A stretch of DNA of 64,000 bases, taken from positions 5,084,001 through 5,148,000 of the forward strand of contig NZ_SHKY01000001.1 in NCBI RefSeq assembly GCF_004217545.1. The letters run 5' to 3'. This stretch comes from Krasilnikovia cinnamomea (GTDB lineage: Bacteria; Actinomycetota; Actinomycetes; Mycobacteriales; Micromonosporaceae). The position numbers and the translations under genes are program-made. Below, piece by piece: positions 33,201 to 41,591 of this stretch; positions within the stretch are counted from its first letter, which is position 1; each line of letters begins with the position of its first letter. Below the pieces are notes generated by a model. The model saw only the letters and a list, made by a program, of their open reading frames with translations, was not told the DNA's origin and did not search any database.

Positions 33201-36125
33201 TGCCAGCGCGGGCATGGCCCGGGAGACGACCGGCGTGGCCGCCACGGCCGTAACTTCTGTCGTGTCCCGCGCTGCCGAGATGTCCTCGGTGGACTCCGGC
33301 GTCGGCCGGATGGTCGCCGGTGGCCCCAGCGACGGCGCCCCCAGCCCGTTGAGCTGCAGCAGCCAGCCGAGACCGCGGGTTTCGCCGTCCGAGTCGGCTG
33401 GGTCGCTGTCAACGTTGTCGGCGGATGGCGTGGTGGCCCGTTCGGAAGCATCGATGACCTGATCGACGCCGGTCGTTGGTGAGCCGGTCGGGCGGCGGCC
33501 AATTCCGGCCTCGTCCGGGGAGAGCGGCACGGTGCCGACGTCGATCGCTTCGTCTGCGGGCACCGGTCCGTCGGCGCGCCGATACGGGTCGGTGCCGGAG
33601 GAACCGCCGAGCCGTGGTCGGGCGTCGTCGGGTTCGCCCGATGCGTCGCTGTTTTCTTCGTCCGACGCCGGTTCAGAGTGCGGAGGGTGCGCGAACCAGC
33701 TCGTGGGTGAAACGGGCGCCACCGGTCCGGCGGTCGACGGCGAGGCCGGCGGCGCCGTGACGGGTCCTGCAGGGGGTGCCGTGACCGGTGCAGTGGGAAC
33801 CGTGTGGTCAGCCTCGGGCGGCATGGCGTGCCGCACCGGCGGCTCGCTCGCCTGCGCATGCCGGGGCTGCGGCGGATAGGGAGCCTGCGGCACCGGCCGG
33901 TACTGCATCGGTGGGCCGGTCTCCGGAACCACGCGGGGCGGCGTGGGCCTGGCTCCGGGCGCGTGCGGTGGCTGCTCCGGCCGGGCGTACGCCGCTGGGC
34001 CGGGCGGAGGCCCACCGGGCGTTCCGGCGGCAGGCTGGTGCCCGGCCGGAATTCCCGCCGCCGGGTTCGGCACCGTCGGCATGCCGTACGGCGGAGTGTC
34101 GTCGAAGGCCCGGCCACGGCTGTCGTACGACTGCGCGGCGTGGCGGTGCCCAGCGGGATCCGGGCCCGGGCCGTGCGGGGCGGGCGGAGGCTGCGCGCCG
34201 CGCGGCGGGGCGGCGGTGGGCCGGGCCGGGGGCAGCGGTACGCCGGACCGTGGCCCGCGCGGGCTGGCCTGGGGAAGCGGAGCGTCCTGCCACCCCTGTG
34301 GACGCGCGTGGTCTTCGGGCCGGACGTTCGCCGGACGCTGTCCGGTCGTCTCCTCCCAGCGCGCGCCGGGCGCCCGCCCAGCGTCGCGATGCGGTGCGCC
34401 GTGCGACTGGGCGGGCCCCGGACGGGGGGCAGCACCCGCGGGCGGCCAGGCGTCCTGGTGCCCCGGTTCCGGCGCGGCGCCGTGGTGTTGCGGCGGGGCA
34501 CCGTGGTAGGGAACGCCCGACTGGGGCGGGGTGCCTTGGTAGGGGACGCCGGGCTGGGGCGGGGCGCCTTGGTAGGGAACGCCCGACTGCGGCGGGGCAC
34601 CTTGGTTAGGCACACCAGGCTGGGGCGGAGCGCCTTGGTAGGGGACACCCGACTGCGGGGGGACACCTTGACTAGGGACGCTCGGCTGCGGCGGAGCGCC
34701 TTGGTAAGGGACGCCAGACTGGGGCGGAGCGCCTTGGTAAGGGACGCCAGACTGGGGCGGAGCGCCCTGGTAACGGACGCCAGACTGGGACGGAGCGCCC
34801 TGGTAAGGGACGCCGGACTGCGGCGGGACGCCTTGGTGCGGGATCCCGGACTGTGGCCGGTTGTCCTGGTACGGAACCCCGGAGCGCGGCGCGTTGCCCT
34901 GGTGTGGGGCACCCGAATACGGCCGGGTGTCGTGGTGCGGCGGCTGCGGCCGACTCTCCGGGTGCGGACCGGTGGGTCGAAGTTCCCGGGAGCCCCCGGA
35001 CTGTGCGGCGGGATCGGAGCGCCAGTGCCCGGGCGGTCCGTCGCCACGGCGACCGTCCGGCCCCGCGTCGCGGTACTGCGCGCGCTGGGGCCGCTCGCCG
35101 CCGCTGGGCGGGGGTCCGCCGACTCGGGCGTCCGGCGGTACGGAAACACCGGACCGCCCGGAGCCCGGCGGCATGGCATACCCGCCGTGCGGCGGCGGCA
35201 CCTCACCCGGCCGCAACGGCGGCTGTGGCGCACGCCCAGCCCCGGGCCGCGACTGCTGCCCCGGACCGGGCTGCCCCGGACCGGGCTGCAATGGGCCAGG
35301 CTGCGGGCCATGCTGCGACGGGCCAAGCTGCGAGGGGCCAAGCTGCGACGGGCCAGGCTGCGAGGGGCCAAGCTGCGACGGGCCAGGCTGCGACGGGCCG
35401 GGCTGCAATGGGCCAAGCTGCGAGGGGCCAGGCTGCGACGGGCCAAGCTGCGAGGGGCCAGGCTGCAATGGGCCAGGCTGCGAGGGGCCAGGCTGCAATG
35501 GGCCAGGCTGCGGTGGACCGGCCCGGTGCGGGGCCGGCGGTCCCCCGGCCCGCCCGGGGTACGGCGCGGACCCCGGCCCGGCCTGGCCCCGCCCCGCCGG
35601 GGAACCCGGCCGTGCCTCGTCGTACGGACCACCGACGTACGGTGTCGGGGAACCCGGCCGCGACGGCGGCGGCGACGCGGGGGCGGCCGGGGGCCGGGGA
35701 CTCCGCTCGGCCATCCGCGGACCGTAGTAGTTGGCCAGCGCCTCCTGCAGGTTCGGCTGCGCGTCCCGGAACGGTGTCCGGCTGTCGACCGGCCGGATGT
35801 GCTCGGGGTGCGGCACCGGGCGGTTCCAGGCGGGCTGTTCACGCGCGGGCTGTGCACGGGCGGGCTGTTCACGGGCGGCCGCCGCGCGCTGGCCGGCGGC
35901 GCCGTCCGGGTCGCGGTTGTCCGCGCCGTCGGTCCAGGACGGCGGGTCGGCGGGGGGCGGATCGACGGTGGGGTCGAACACCGGGGTGTGCACCGCGCGC
36001 AGGCGTCCCTGGTCGCCCGGGTAGCGCTGGCCGGGCACCGGCTGCCACTCCCAGGTGATCTCGTACAGCCAGCCGGGCTCGTCGTCCCAGCCGCCGGCAC
36101 CCGCGTGAGAGCTCCAGCCGTTCAT
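30276..36125 (-). CDS. Giant proline-rich protein with C-terminal TPR and WG repeats
   Basis: 1949 residues from ATG 36125 (MNGWSSHAGAGGWDDEPGWL); the frame continues 70 codons upstream, but that part looks non-coding. Residues 1-50 are ordered (WLYEITWEWQPVPGQRYPGDQG). About 1450 residues of disordered Pro, Gln, Thr and Ala-rich sequence follow, with at least five families of internal repeats. Residues about 1520-1700 are TPR-like helices (RARLLSLRAVASRALGDLDPAL). Residues 1721-1949 are WG repeats, about 50 residues each (SGLWGYADSDGTLVVPQRY, GWGAVDRDGRLVVQPKY, RWGALDRQGEPLV). No signal peptide or membrane helix is evident. WG repeats form beta-structures of unknown role. The repeats suggest recent slippage growth. 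Function unknown. Confidence 0.82.
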   Translation of the reverse strand: MNGWSSHAGAGGWDDEPGWLYEITWEWQPVPGQRYPGDQGRLRAVHTPVFDPTVDPPPADPPSWTDGADNRDPDGAAGQRAAAAREQPARAQPAREQPAWNRPVPHPEHIRPVDSRTPFRDAQPNLQEALANYYGPRMAERSPRPPAAPASPPPSRPGSPTPYVGGPYDEARPGSPAGRGQAGPGSAPYPGRAGGPPAPHRAGPPQPGPLQPGPSQPGPLQPGPSQLGPSQPGPSQLGPLQPGPSQPGPSQLGPSQPGPSQLGPSQLGPSQHGPQPGPLQPGPGQPGPGQQSRPGAGRAPQPPLRPGEVPPPHGGYAMPPGSGRSGVSVPPDARVGGPPPSGGERPQRAQYRDAGPDGRRGDGPPGHWRSDPAAQSGGSRELRPTGPHPESRPQPPHHDTRPYSGAPHQGNAPRSGVPYQDNRPQSGIPHQGVPPQSGVPYQGAPSQSGVRYQGAPPQSGVPYQGAPPQSGVPYQGAPPQPSVPSQGVPPQSGVPYQGAPPQPGVPNQGAPPQSGVPYQGAPPQPGVPYQGTPPQSGVPYHGAPPQHHGAAPEPGHQDAWPPAGAAPRPGPAQSHGAPHRDAGRAPGARWEETTGQRPANVRPEDHARPQGWQDAPLPQASPRGPRSGVPLPPARPTAAPPRGAQPPPAPHGPGPDPAGHRHAAQSYDSRGRAFDDTPPYGMPTVPNPAAGIPAGHQPAAGTPGGPPPGPAAYARPEQPPHAPGARPTPPRVVPETGPPMQYRPVPQAPYPPQPRHAQASEPPVRHAMPPEADHTVPTAPVTAPPAGPVTAPPASPSTAGPVAPVSPTSWFAHPPHSEPASDEENSDASGEPDDARPRLGGSSGTDPYRRADGPVPADEAIDVGTVPLSPDEAGIGRRPTGSPTTGVDQVIDASERATTPSADNVDSDPADSDGETRGLGWLLQLNGLGAPSLGPPATIRPTPESTEDISAARDTTEVTAVAATPVVSRAMPALAPDTEHPTATVPDAQGSTVTVSAAQHPAPAAALGLGGSPGNPADPGDPTDTASSAGDPAVIAAGPANTASGPTDAAADAASTAADTATEPASTTSDSTHTAAGSSRDTSDEVSAASPDADATSPDTTSRDLRDPNHSPSVAASAPDDDAASTDAPPLLDATDPAKATTETASSTDTNDAIDAEPADTVVEDGRTSKIFEEFRSEADPNSSRSGSAPLALADEASAASPDADPTSPDTTRPGATSPHTTSPHTTSPHTTSPHTTSPHTTNPDATSRDLRDSGHSPSVLTSAPEDDATSTDAPPVLDATDPTEAKTETASSTDTNDAIDAEPADTVVEDGRTSKIFEEFRSEADPNSSRSGSAPPALADEVTADTASKVDTLSTEQATEPAPRAAAGDATPDPVAKTATPAVKRDAPAPSDTTTSASPEPDPPAPKPEPEPGPAVAPWGPEPEPGPPAPEPEPGPPAPEPEPGPPAPEPKPGPPAPEPKPGPPAAEPEPEPGRAVAPWGAEPEPAVAPWGAERTVPTAHPPVSTPAGPARTRTEPEDVLSAYPWRLCPKTLRELADDPDPLRVVRDRLTDKLEYAERAAVRARLLSLRAVASRALGDLDPALADAREALDHAEATTDLHLTALVRTRLAVVLQWRGEYAEADRRYAEADSAELPDVLRAAIAELAARCRFEQGRHLEACTLFERALDLRRVEDPELVARVELALDVVHTRVRESGWGPYARTAEQVRQQPPRPHRAQDHESGLWGYADSDGTLVVPQRYADVAPFHDGLAWVRLPSGRAWELIDTAGTTVIDESAGYRGVGPFGDGLAWVTRDGTGGWFAIDSRNRVVVEGGFDDVRAFRNGLAPVRRGVGWGAVDRDGRLVVQPKYLGFATALAGGRHLDGFTDEGLAVVDAGNRKGVVDRGGREVVPAVHAALLIHPTAFVVGDRDGRWGALDRQGEPLVELTHPNPAAALDEVARRQVDIRPVL
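31725..31862 (-). repeat. EPEPGPPAP-type coding repeats
   Basis: Within the WG protein gene, a roughly 27-bp unit reading GGCTCGGGCGCGGGTGGTCC recurs five times. It encodes successive PEPEPGPPA or PEPKPGPPA blocks flanked by AVAPWG segments. The AVAPWG block itself occurs three times between 31640 and 31880. Confidence 0.8.
32105..32880 (-). repeat. 438-bp internal duplication in the WG protein gene
   Basis: The segment from about 32105 recurs 438 bases (146 codons) later from about 32543. The cores encoding SKIFEEFRSEADPNSSRSGS and TETASSTDTNDAIDAEPADT are almost base-identical; the flanks have diverged (for example HSPSVLTSAPEDD against HSPSVAASAPDDD). This indicates a recent in-frame duplication. 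Confidence 0.88.
32401..32475 (-). repeat. Five perfect 15-bp coding repeats (TSPHT)
   Basis: The unit GTCGTGTGGGGGCTG occurs five times in succession without a mismatch, encoding five TSPHT blocks on the minus strand. It lies within the larger duplication and explains why one copy is longer than the other. Confidence 0.95.
34480..34908 (-). repeat. About 13 tandem 33-bp coding repeats (PYQGAPPQSGV)
   Basis: A 33-bp unit encodes the 11-residue block PYQGAPPQSGV with variants (GVPPQSGV, GAPPQPGV, GTPPQSGV). Units in the middle are nearly identical; edge units (PHQGNAPRSGV, PYHGAPPQHHG) have diverged. This edge decay is typical of arrays growing by slippage. Confidence 0.9.
35262..35522 (-). 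repeat. About 17 tandem 15-bp coding repeats (GPSQP/GPSQL)
   Basis: A 15-bp unit such as CTGCGACGGGCCAAG encodes successive GPSQP, GPSQL and GPLQP pentapeptides, forming a collagen-like Gly-Pro-rich tract. One unit is shortened to four residues (GPQP). It is the most N-terminal large repeat of the WG protein. Confidence 0.9.
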
Positions 36126-36270
36126 CTGGCACCCGGAAGGGTGGCTGATGCTTGGCGACGCTCCGTCACGACGAGATCCACCTTGTCGGGAAATTTGGCG
36201 GCGGCAGGGGGGCACACCGGGTACATTCGCCCGGCTCCGCTGCTGGGGTATCGGGGAGGAGATTAACGGC

Positions 36271-37131
36271 GTGGACGGGCAGGACGCCAGGGTGCCGACG
36301 ATCTCTCCACGTCGTCCGTTCCGGGGGGTGGCCACGACGTTCGGTGCGCTCGTCTGGGCGGGTTTCCGCCGCTGGGCGTCCTACCGGCAGGCCACGATGG
36401 CCGGATCGTTCACGAACATCGTCTTCGGGTTCCTGCGCTGTTACGTACTGTTAGCCGTCGCGGCGGCCACGGTTAACGGCCGCCCGGCCGGATACGACGA
36501 GACGCAGCTCGTCACGTACGTCTGGGTGGGCCAAGGGCTACTCACCGTAGTGGCCCTGTTGGGGTGGTCGGAGCTGTCCGACCGCATCCGGTCGGGCGAG
36601 GTGACCGTGGACCTGCTGCGCCCGGTGCATCCGGTGGTCTCGTACCTCGCCCCGGACCTGGGGCGGGCGCTGCACCGGATGATGACCCGGTTCGTGCCCC
36701 CGGTGCTCGTCGGGGCGCTTGTCTTCGACCTCTACGTACCGGGGCGCTGGTGGACCGTCCCGCTGTTCGCGGTGTCCGTCGTGCTGGCCGTGGTGATCAG
36801 CTTCGGGTGCCGCTTCCTGGTGAACGCGACCGCGTTCTGGCTGCATGACGCCCGGGGGCCGGTGATGCTGTGGACCCTCGCGGGTGGCGCGCTGGCCGGG
36901 TTGTACTTCCCGCTGCGACTGCTCCCGCACGGGCTCGCCGTGCTGCTGTGGGTCGGCACGCCGTTCCCGGGAATGCTGCAGACCCCGCTCGACGTGCTGA
37001 CCGAGCGCGACCCGCCGGCCTTGCAGGCCGGCCTGGTGGGGTTGCAGGTGGTGTGGGCCGGGGCGCTGCTGGCCGCATGCGCCGCGGTGCAGCGCCGGGC
37101 GGAGCGCAGGCTGGTGGCCCAGGGTGGGTGA
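36271..37131 (+). CDS. ABC-2 type exporter permease (COG4587-like)
   Basis: 286 residues from GTG 36271 behind GGGGAGGAG. Six hydrophobic segments are visible, among them MAGSFTNIVFGFLRCYVLLA and VMLWTLAGGALAGLYFPLRL. The pattern RSGEVTVDLLRPVHPV is typical of the DUF990-like permeases that pair with COG3694 and COG4586 proteins. It forms the first gene of an ABC exporter triad and overlaps the next permease by 8 bases. It diverges from the WG protein gene. Substrate unknown. Confidence 0.88.
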   Translation: MDGQDARVPTISPRRPFRGVATTFGALVWAGFRRWASYRQATMAGSFTNIVFGFLRCYVLLAVAAATVNGRPAGYDETQLVTYVWVGQGLLTVVALLGWSELSDRIRSGEVTVDLLRPVHPVVSYLAPDLGRALHRMMTRFVPPVLVGALVFDLYVPGRWWTVPLFAVSVVLAVVISFGCRFLVNATAFWLHDARGPVMLWTLAGGALAGLYFPLRLLPHGLAVLLWVGTPFPGMLQTPLDVLTERDPPALQAGLVGLQVVWAGALLAACAAVQRRAERRLVAQGG

Positions 37132-37939
37132 GCAGCGCCAGGGACGGCTTTTCGCGTACGCGGCACTGCTGGCCGCCCAGGCCCGCGCCGCCGCCTCCTA
37201 CCGGGCGTCGTTCGTGGTGGAGCTGACGACCAACCTCGGCGCCACGGCGATGGACGTGCTCACCGTCGTGGTGCTGTTCCGGCCCGCGCCGCGGGTGGGC
37301 GGGTTCACGCTGGCCCAGGCGCTGCTCATGGTGAGCCTGGCGTCGTGCGCGTTCGTGGTGGCCGACATCTGCGTGGGCAACATCGACCGGCTGCAGACGT
37401 ACGTGCGGGCGGGCACCCTGGACGCGGTGCTGCTCCGCCCGCTCGGCGTGCTCGCTCAGCTGATGCTCATGGATCTGCCGCTGCGCAAGGCGCTGCGACT
37501 GGTGCTGGCGCTCGTGGTGCTCGGCGTCGCGCTGCACGCGAACCCGATCGTCTGGACCCCGGCGCGGTTGGCGCTGCTGGTCACCGCCCCGCTGTTCGGC
37601 GCGGTCTTCTTCGGCTCGATCTTCGTGCTGAGCGCCAGCCTGGCGTTCTGGTGGGTGGACTCGGGCGAGCTGGGCAGTGCGTTCACGTACGGCGGGCGGG
37701 ACTTCGCCTCGTACCCGGTCACGGTCTTCGAGGGCTGGTTCCGGGCGCTGTTCGCGTACGGTCTGGGCTTCGCGTTCGTGGCCTACCAGCCCGCGCTGGC
37801 CCTGCTGGGTCTCACCGACCCGCTCGGCCTGCCGCCCTGGGCCGGGTACGTCTCGCCGCTGGTCGCGCTGATCGTGGCCGGCGTGGCCGCGCTCGCGTGG
37901 CGGGCCGGGATCCGCCAGTACCGCAGCACCGGGTCGTGA
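37124..37939 (+). CDS. ABC-2 type exporter permease (COG3694-like)
   Basis: 271 residues from GTG 37124, overlapping the preceding permease. Six membrane segments; RAGTLDAVLLRPLGVL parallels the RSGEVTVDLLRP loop of its partner, and GGRDFASYPVTVFEGWFR is a conserved COG3694 feature. The two unlike permeases probably form a heterodimer served by the ATPase that follows 64 bases later. Confidence 0.88.
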   Translation: MGEQRQGRLFAYAALLAAQARAAASYRASFVVELTTNLGATAMDVLTVVVLFRPAPRVGGFTLAQALLMVSLASCAFVVADICVGNIDRLQTYVRAGTLDAVLLRPLGVLAQLMLMDLPLRKALRLVLALVVLGVALHANPIVWTPARLALLVTAPLFGAVFFGSIFVLSASLAFWWVDSGELGSAFTYGGRDFASYPVTVFEGWFRALFAYGLGFAFVAYQPALALLGLTDPLGLPPWAGYVSPLVALIVAGVAALAWRAGIRQYRSTGS

Positions 37940-38003
37940 CCGACTGCACCGAGCGGAGCGAGGGCCAGGAGGGCATGACGGGGGAGCGAGGAGGTGGGCG
38001 GTC

Positions 38004-38984
38004 ATGGCCGCGGTGATCGAGGCGCGGGGGCTGCGCAAGGACTTCACGGTACGGGTACGCGCCGGCCGGCTGCGCCGGGAGAAGCGGATCGTGCCGGCCG
38101 TCGCCGGGGTGGACCTGTGCGTCCAGCCGGGCGAGATGCTCGGCTACATCGGCCCCAACGGCGCGGGCAAGTCGACCACGCTGAAGATGCTGACCGGGGT
38201 GCTCACCCCGTCGGCCGGCCAGGTGTCGGTGTGCGGGCTGACCCCGGTGCCGCAGCGGACCCGGCTGGCGCTGCGCATCGGGGTGGTCTTCGGTCAGCGT
38301 TCGCAGCTGTGGTGGGACCTGCCGCTGCGCGAGTCGTTCGCGCTGCTGCGGCACGTCTACCGGGTGCCGGTCGCGGACCACGCGGCCCGGCTGCGCCGCT
38401 GCCGGGCGTTGCTGGATCTGGACGAGTTCCTGGACACCCCGGTCCGGCAGCTGTCGCTGGGCCAGCGGATGCGCGGTGAGCTGACCGCGGCGCTGCTGCA
38501 CGGCCCCGAGGTGCTGTTCCTCGACGAGCCGACCATCGGCCTGGACGTGACGAGCAAGCGGGCGGTGCGCTCGTTCCTGGCGGAGCTGGGCGCGGCCGGC
38601 GACGTGACGCTGGTGCTCACCACCCACGACCTGGCCGACATCGAACGGCTCTGCCACCGGCTCGTGGTGATCGACCACGGCCGGGTGGTGCACGACGGGA
38701 CGATCGACGCCCTGCACACCCGGTACGGCTCGCGCCGCCGTCTGGTCGCCGACCTCGACGCCCCGCTGCCGCCCGGGTTCGCCGTGGACGGCGCGGCGGT
38801 GTCCGCGGTCGAGGCCGACGGGCACCGGGTGAGCTTCGCGCTGGAGTCGGCGTCGGCGGGGGCGGTGGTCGCCGCGTTGACCGCGCTGGGTTCGCTGCGC
38901 GATCTGTCGCTGGTGGAGCCGGACATCGAGGACGTGGTGGCCCGGCTCTACCGGGATCGGCCGCCGGACCCGGCCGCCGGTTAG
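38004..38984 (+). CDS. ABC exporter ATP-binding protein (COG4586-like)
   Basis: 326 residues from ATG 38004 with GAGGAGGTG ahead. Walker A is GPNGAGKST (50-58), the Q-loop region VVFGQRSQLWWDLPLRES, the signature LSLGQRMRGELTAALL, Walker B VLFLDEPTIGLD and the H-loop LTTHD. Absence of a membrane domain and a C-terminal extension of about 80 residues are usual for COG4586. It completes the exporter with the two permeases upstream. Confidence 0.93.
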   Translation: MAAVIEARGLRKDFTVRVRAGRLRREKRIVPAVAGVDLCVQPGEMLGYIGPNGAGKSTTLKMLTGVLTPSAGQVSVCGLTPVPQRTRLALRIGVVFGQRSQLWWDLPLRESFALLRHVYRVPVADHAARLRRCRALLDLDEFLDTPVRQLSLGQRMRGELTAALLHGPEVLFLDEPTIGLDVTSKRAVRSFLAELGAAGDVTLVLTTHDLADIERLCHRLVVIDHGRVVHDGTIDALHTRYGSRRRLVADLDAPLPPGFAVDGAAVSAVEADGHRVSFALESASAGAVVAALTALGSLRDLSLVEPDIEDVVARLYRDRPPDPAAG

Positions 38985-39016
38985 AAGCTCAGCCTGGAAC
39001 GGGCGGAGCGGCGGGC

Positions 39017-40156
39017 TCAGCGGACGACGGCGGGCGACCAGGCGTTGGGGATGAACAGGCTCGGGGTGCCGCCGCCGTCCGCGTCGGCCACCCACACGTC
39101 CGTGGTCCGGGCGGCCATGGGGCCGGACTGCAGGCCATACAGGACGTGCTGGTCGTCGAGCCATTCCGGCTGGTCGTCGACGCTGCGGGTTTCGGCCAGC
39201 GGGGTCTGCCGCCCGGTCGCGAGGTCGAGCACGGTGAGCCGCCACTGGCCGTCGGGCAGATCGCCGTGCTTCTTGTACGCGATCCGGGTGCCGTCCGGGG
39301 ACAGCGACGGGCATTCCACGTCCTCGTACAGGGCGGTGAGCCGCCGGGCGGCGACGCTGCCGCGCGCCAGCCAGGTCTTGCCGCCGGCCAGGGCGGTGGC
39401 GTAGAAGCGGTCACCGTCCGCGAACGTCACGCCCCAGAAGTTGCGGTCCCGGTCGCGCCGCACCTTCCCGTCCACGACCAGTTCGAACTTCTCCAGGTCG
39501 AGGGGTGCGCCGCCGGCCGCCGGGGTGATCGTGGTGCGGGTGGAGAACTTGCCGGGGCTGGTGTACGAGTCGCCGTACACGAAGGCCGTGACCGCGGCGT
39601 GCCCGGCGTCGGGGGCGAGCCGGGTGCGGCTGTACAGGCCGGTCAGCTTGCCCAGGTCCCGCTCGGTGGACCAGTCGGGCCGCAGCAGCCGCACCTGGTA
39701 GCTGCGGGTGGTCAGGACGGTGTGCGCGGACAGGCACACCGCGCGGGCCCGGGTGGCGTACACCCGGTCGCAGCTCGCCGGGGTGAGCGCCCGCGGGCCG
39801 GCCGGGTCGGTCAGCGGCGCCACGGCGACCTTGCCCTGGTCGGGCCCGGCGCCGGTGTTGCGGAACACCACGTGCGGTCCGGCCGACACCGACGCCCAGT
39901 CGCCGCCGGTGGCGGCGTGCGGCGCCCGTTCGGTCGCGCGCTGGGATTCCCGGCGGGCATGCACCACGTACGCGGACGCGCCGACCGCGGCCAGCACCGT
40001 GACGGCGACGACGGCCAGCAGCCGCGCGCGGCCCCGTCCGCCGGGTCCGGTCTCGCCCGGGTCGTGGGCCGCGCCGTCGTTCATCGGTCTCCGTTCGGGC
40101 CCGTCGCCGTCCCGTCCCGGCGTCGGGTCCGGGGCCGCCGACGGCTCGTGGTTCAC
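39017..40156 (-). CDS. Membrane-anchored beta-propeller (TolB/PD40-like) protein
   Basis: 379 residues. GTG 40156 overlaps the stop of the MFS gene (GTGA). A single N-terminal hydrophobic helix (RLLAVVAVTVLAAVGASAYVV) anchors an outside domain. PSLSPDGTRIAYKKHGDLPDGQWRLTVLDLATG is a clear PD40/TolB-type blade, and DDQPEWLDDQHVLYGL a second. Two central Cys residues could form a disulfide. It may sense or bind a ligand handled by the coupled transporter; that is inference. No catalytic site is evident. Confidence 0.8.
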   Translation of the reverse strand: MNHEPSAAPDPTPGRDGDGPERRPMNDGAAHDPGETGPGGRGRARLLAVVAVTVLAAVGASAYVVHARRESQRATERAPHAATGGDWASVSAGPHVVFRNTGAGPDQGKVAVAPLTDPAGPRALTPASCDRVYATRARAVCLSAHTVLTTRSYQVRLLRPDWSTERDLGKLTGLYSRTRLAPDAGHAAVTAFVYGDSYTSPGKFSTRTTITPAAGGAPLDLEKFELVVDGKVRRDRDRNFWGVTFADGDRFYATALAGGKTWLARGSVAARRLTALYEDVECPSLSPDGTRIAYKKHGDLPDGQWRLTVLDLATGRQTPLAETRSVDDQPEWLDDQHVLYGLQSGPMAARTTDVWVADADGGGTPSLFIPNAWSPAVVR

Positions 40157-41421
40157 GGGCTTCCGGCCGGTTCGGGGGAGGCGGCCGCGGCGCCGGACGG
40201 CAGCGGCGTGCGGCCGGCGCCGCGCAGCAGCACGGCGGCCACCGGCAGCGCCGCGGCCAGCAGCAGCGCGAACGCCAGCAGGCCCGGACGTGCCCCGACG
40301 GCCGACCATAGTGCACCGAACGCGACCGACGAGGCGAAACGGGCGACAACCGTGACGGTCTGGGCGGCGGCGATGCCGCTGGTCCGGGTCTCGGCGGAGA
40401 CCAGGCGGCTCACCAGGGCGGGCAGGACGCCGTCGGTGGCCGCGTAGAACGTACCCAGCAGCGCCAGCACGGCCACGATCGTGACCGGCCCGCGGACCGG
40501 ACCCGCGGCCACGAGGTAGACGGCCAGCAGCGCGACGTGGCCAGCCAGCAGGACCCGGGCCCGGCCCACCCGGTCGGCCAGGCGGCCCAGCGGCAGCGCC
40601 AGCAGCAGGTACGCCACGTTCGTGCCGACGAACAGCAGCGGGAACCACCGGACGTCCAGCTCATCCTGCTGCTGCAGCACCAGATAGAGGAAGCCGTCGC
40701 CGATGGTGACCGCGCCGAGCAGCGCGCAGGCCAGCAGCGGGCGGCGCAGCCGGGCTCCGGTCACCTCGCGCAGGATGTCGCCCAGCCGCACCCGGGTGCC
40801 CCGGTTGGTGCGCCGGTCCGGCACCAGCAGGACCAGGACGGCCAGGCCGACCGCGGCGACCGCGAACGCCACCACGAACACCGCGTTGTAGCCCTGGGGC
40901 ACGGCGGCCAGCAGCAGGAACGCGACGAGCGGCCCGAGCGCGGCACCGATCGTGTCCAGCATCCGGTGCACCCCGAACGCCCGGCCCAGCGCGTGCGGCG
41001 GGGAGGCGGCGGCGATCAGCGCGTCGCGTGGCGCGGTCCGCAGCCCCTTGCCGAGCCGGTCCGCCGTGATCACGGCGGTGATGGCGGCCAGGCCGTGCGC
41101 GGGCAGCAGGGCGATCCGGCTGAGCGCGGACACGCCGTACCCGATCACCGCGATCCACTTGGCGCGGTCGCTGCGGTCGCCCGCGTACCCGCCGACCATC
41201 CGGACCAGCGCGCTGACGCCCTGGTAGGCGCCGTCGACCAGGCCGTACCCGAGGTAGCCGAGCCCGGCCTGCGCGGTGAGGTACAGCGGCAGGACCGCCG
41301 CGACCATCTCGGAGGAGATGTCGGTGAGCAGGCTGACGACGCCGAGCAGCAGTACCGTGGTGGCGACGCGGCCCGCGGCGCCTCCCGCGGCCGCTGGGCG
41401 GTCGCGCACCGATACGTACAC
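40153..41421 (-). CDS. MFS transporter
   Basis: 422 residues with about 12 membrane segments. The N-terminal VVSLLTDISSEMVAAVLPLYL and loop 2-3 GGYAGDRSDRAKW are typical of a group of actinobacterial and proteobacterial MFS permeases. RLGKGLRTAPRDALIAAA and a second GRLADRVGRARV loop support the family. Start GTG 41421 has GGGGGAC upstream; the longer frame (51 more residues, Arg-rich) is unlikely. It is followed without a gap by the TolB-like protein. Substrate unknown; drug or small-molecule efflux is the usual guess. Confidence 0.88.
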   Translation of the reverse strand: MYVSVRDRPAAAGGAAGRVATTVLLLGVVSLLTDISSEMVAAVLPLYLTAQAGLGYLGYGLVDGAYQGVSALVRMVGGYAGDRSDRAKWIAVIGYGVSALSRIALLPAHGLAAITAVITADRLGKGLRTAPRDALIAAASPPHALGRAFGVHRMLDTIGAALGPLVAFLLLAAVPQGYNAVFVVAFAVAAVGLAVLVLLVPDRRTNRGTRVRLGDILREVTGARLRRPLLACALLGAVTIGDGFLYLVLQQQDELDVRWFPLLFVGTNVAYLLLALPLGRLADRVGRARVLLAGHVALLAVYLVAAGPVRGPVTIVAVLALLGTFYAATDGVLPALVSRLVSAETRTSGIAAAQTVTVVARFASSVAFGALWSAVGARPGLLAFALLLAAALPVAAVLLRGAGRTPLPSGAAAASPEPAGSP

Positions 41422-41591
41422 CTGTCCGTCCCCCGAATCGCAGGCCGCGCCTCTCCGACCTCGCCAGCGTGGTCGCGGCGCGGAGCCGATCGGTGCATGC
41501 CGGGGTGCGGGTGTGGTGCGGCGGCCGGTGGCACCGTTGTCGCACCCGGGCCGCAACCGGTGTGCTCCCATCACCCGCCACCGTGGCCCGC

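Noticed and set aside
32009..33253. Trp-rich plus-strand frame with repeated GWSCGG blocks
   Set aside because: It arises from reading the TSPHT repeats of the WG gene on the other strand.
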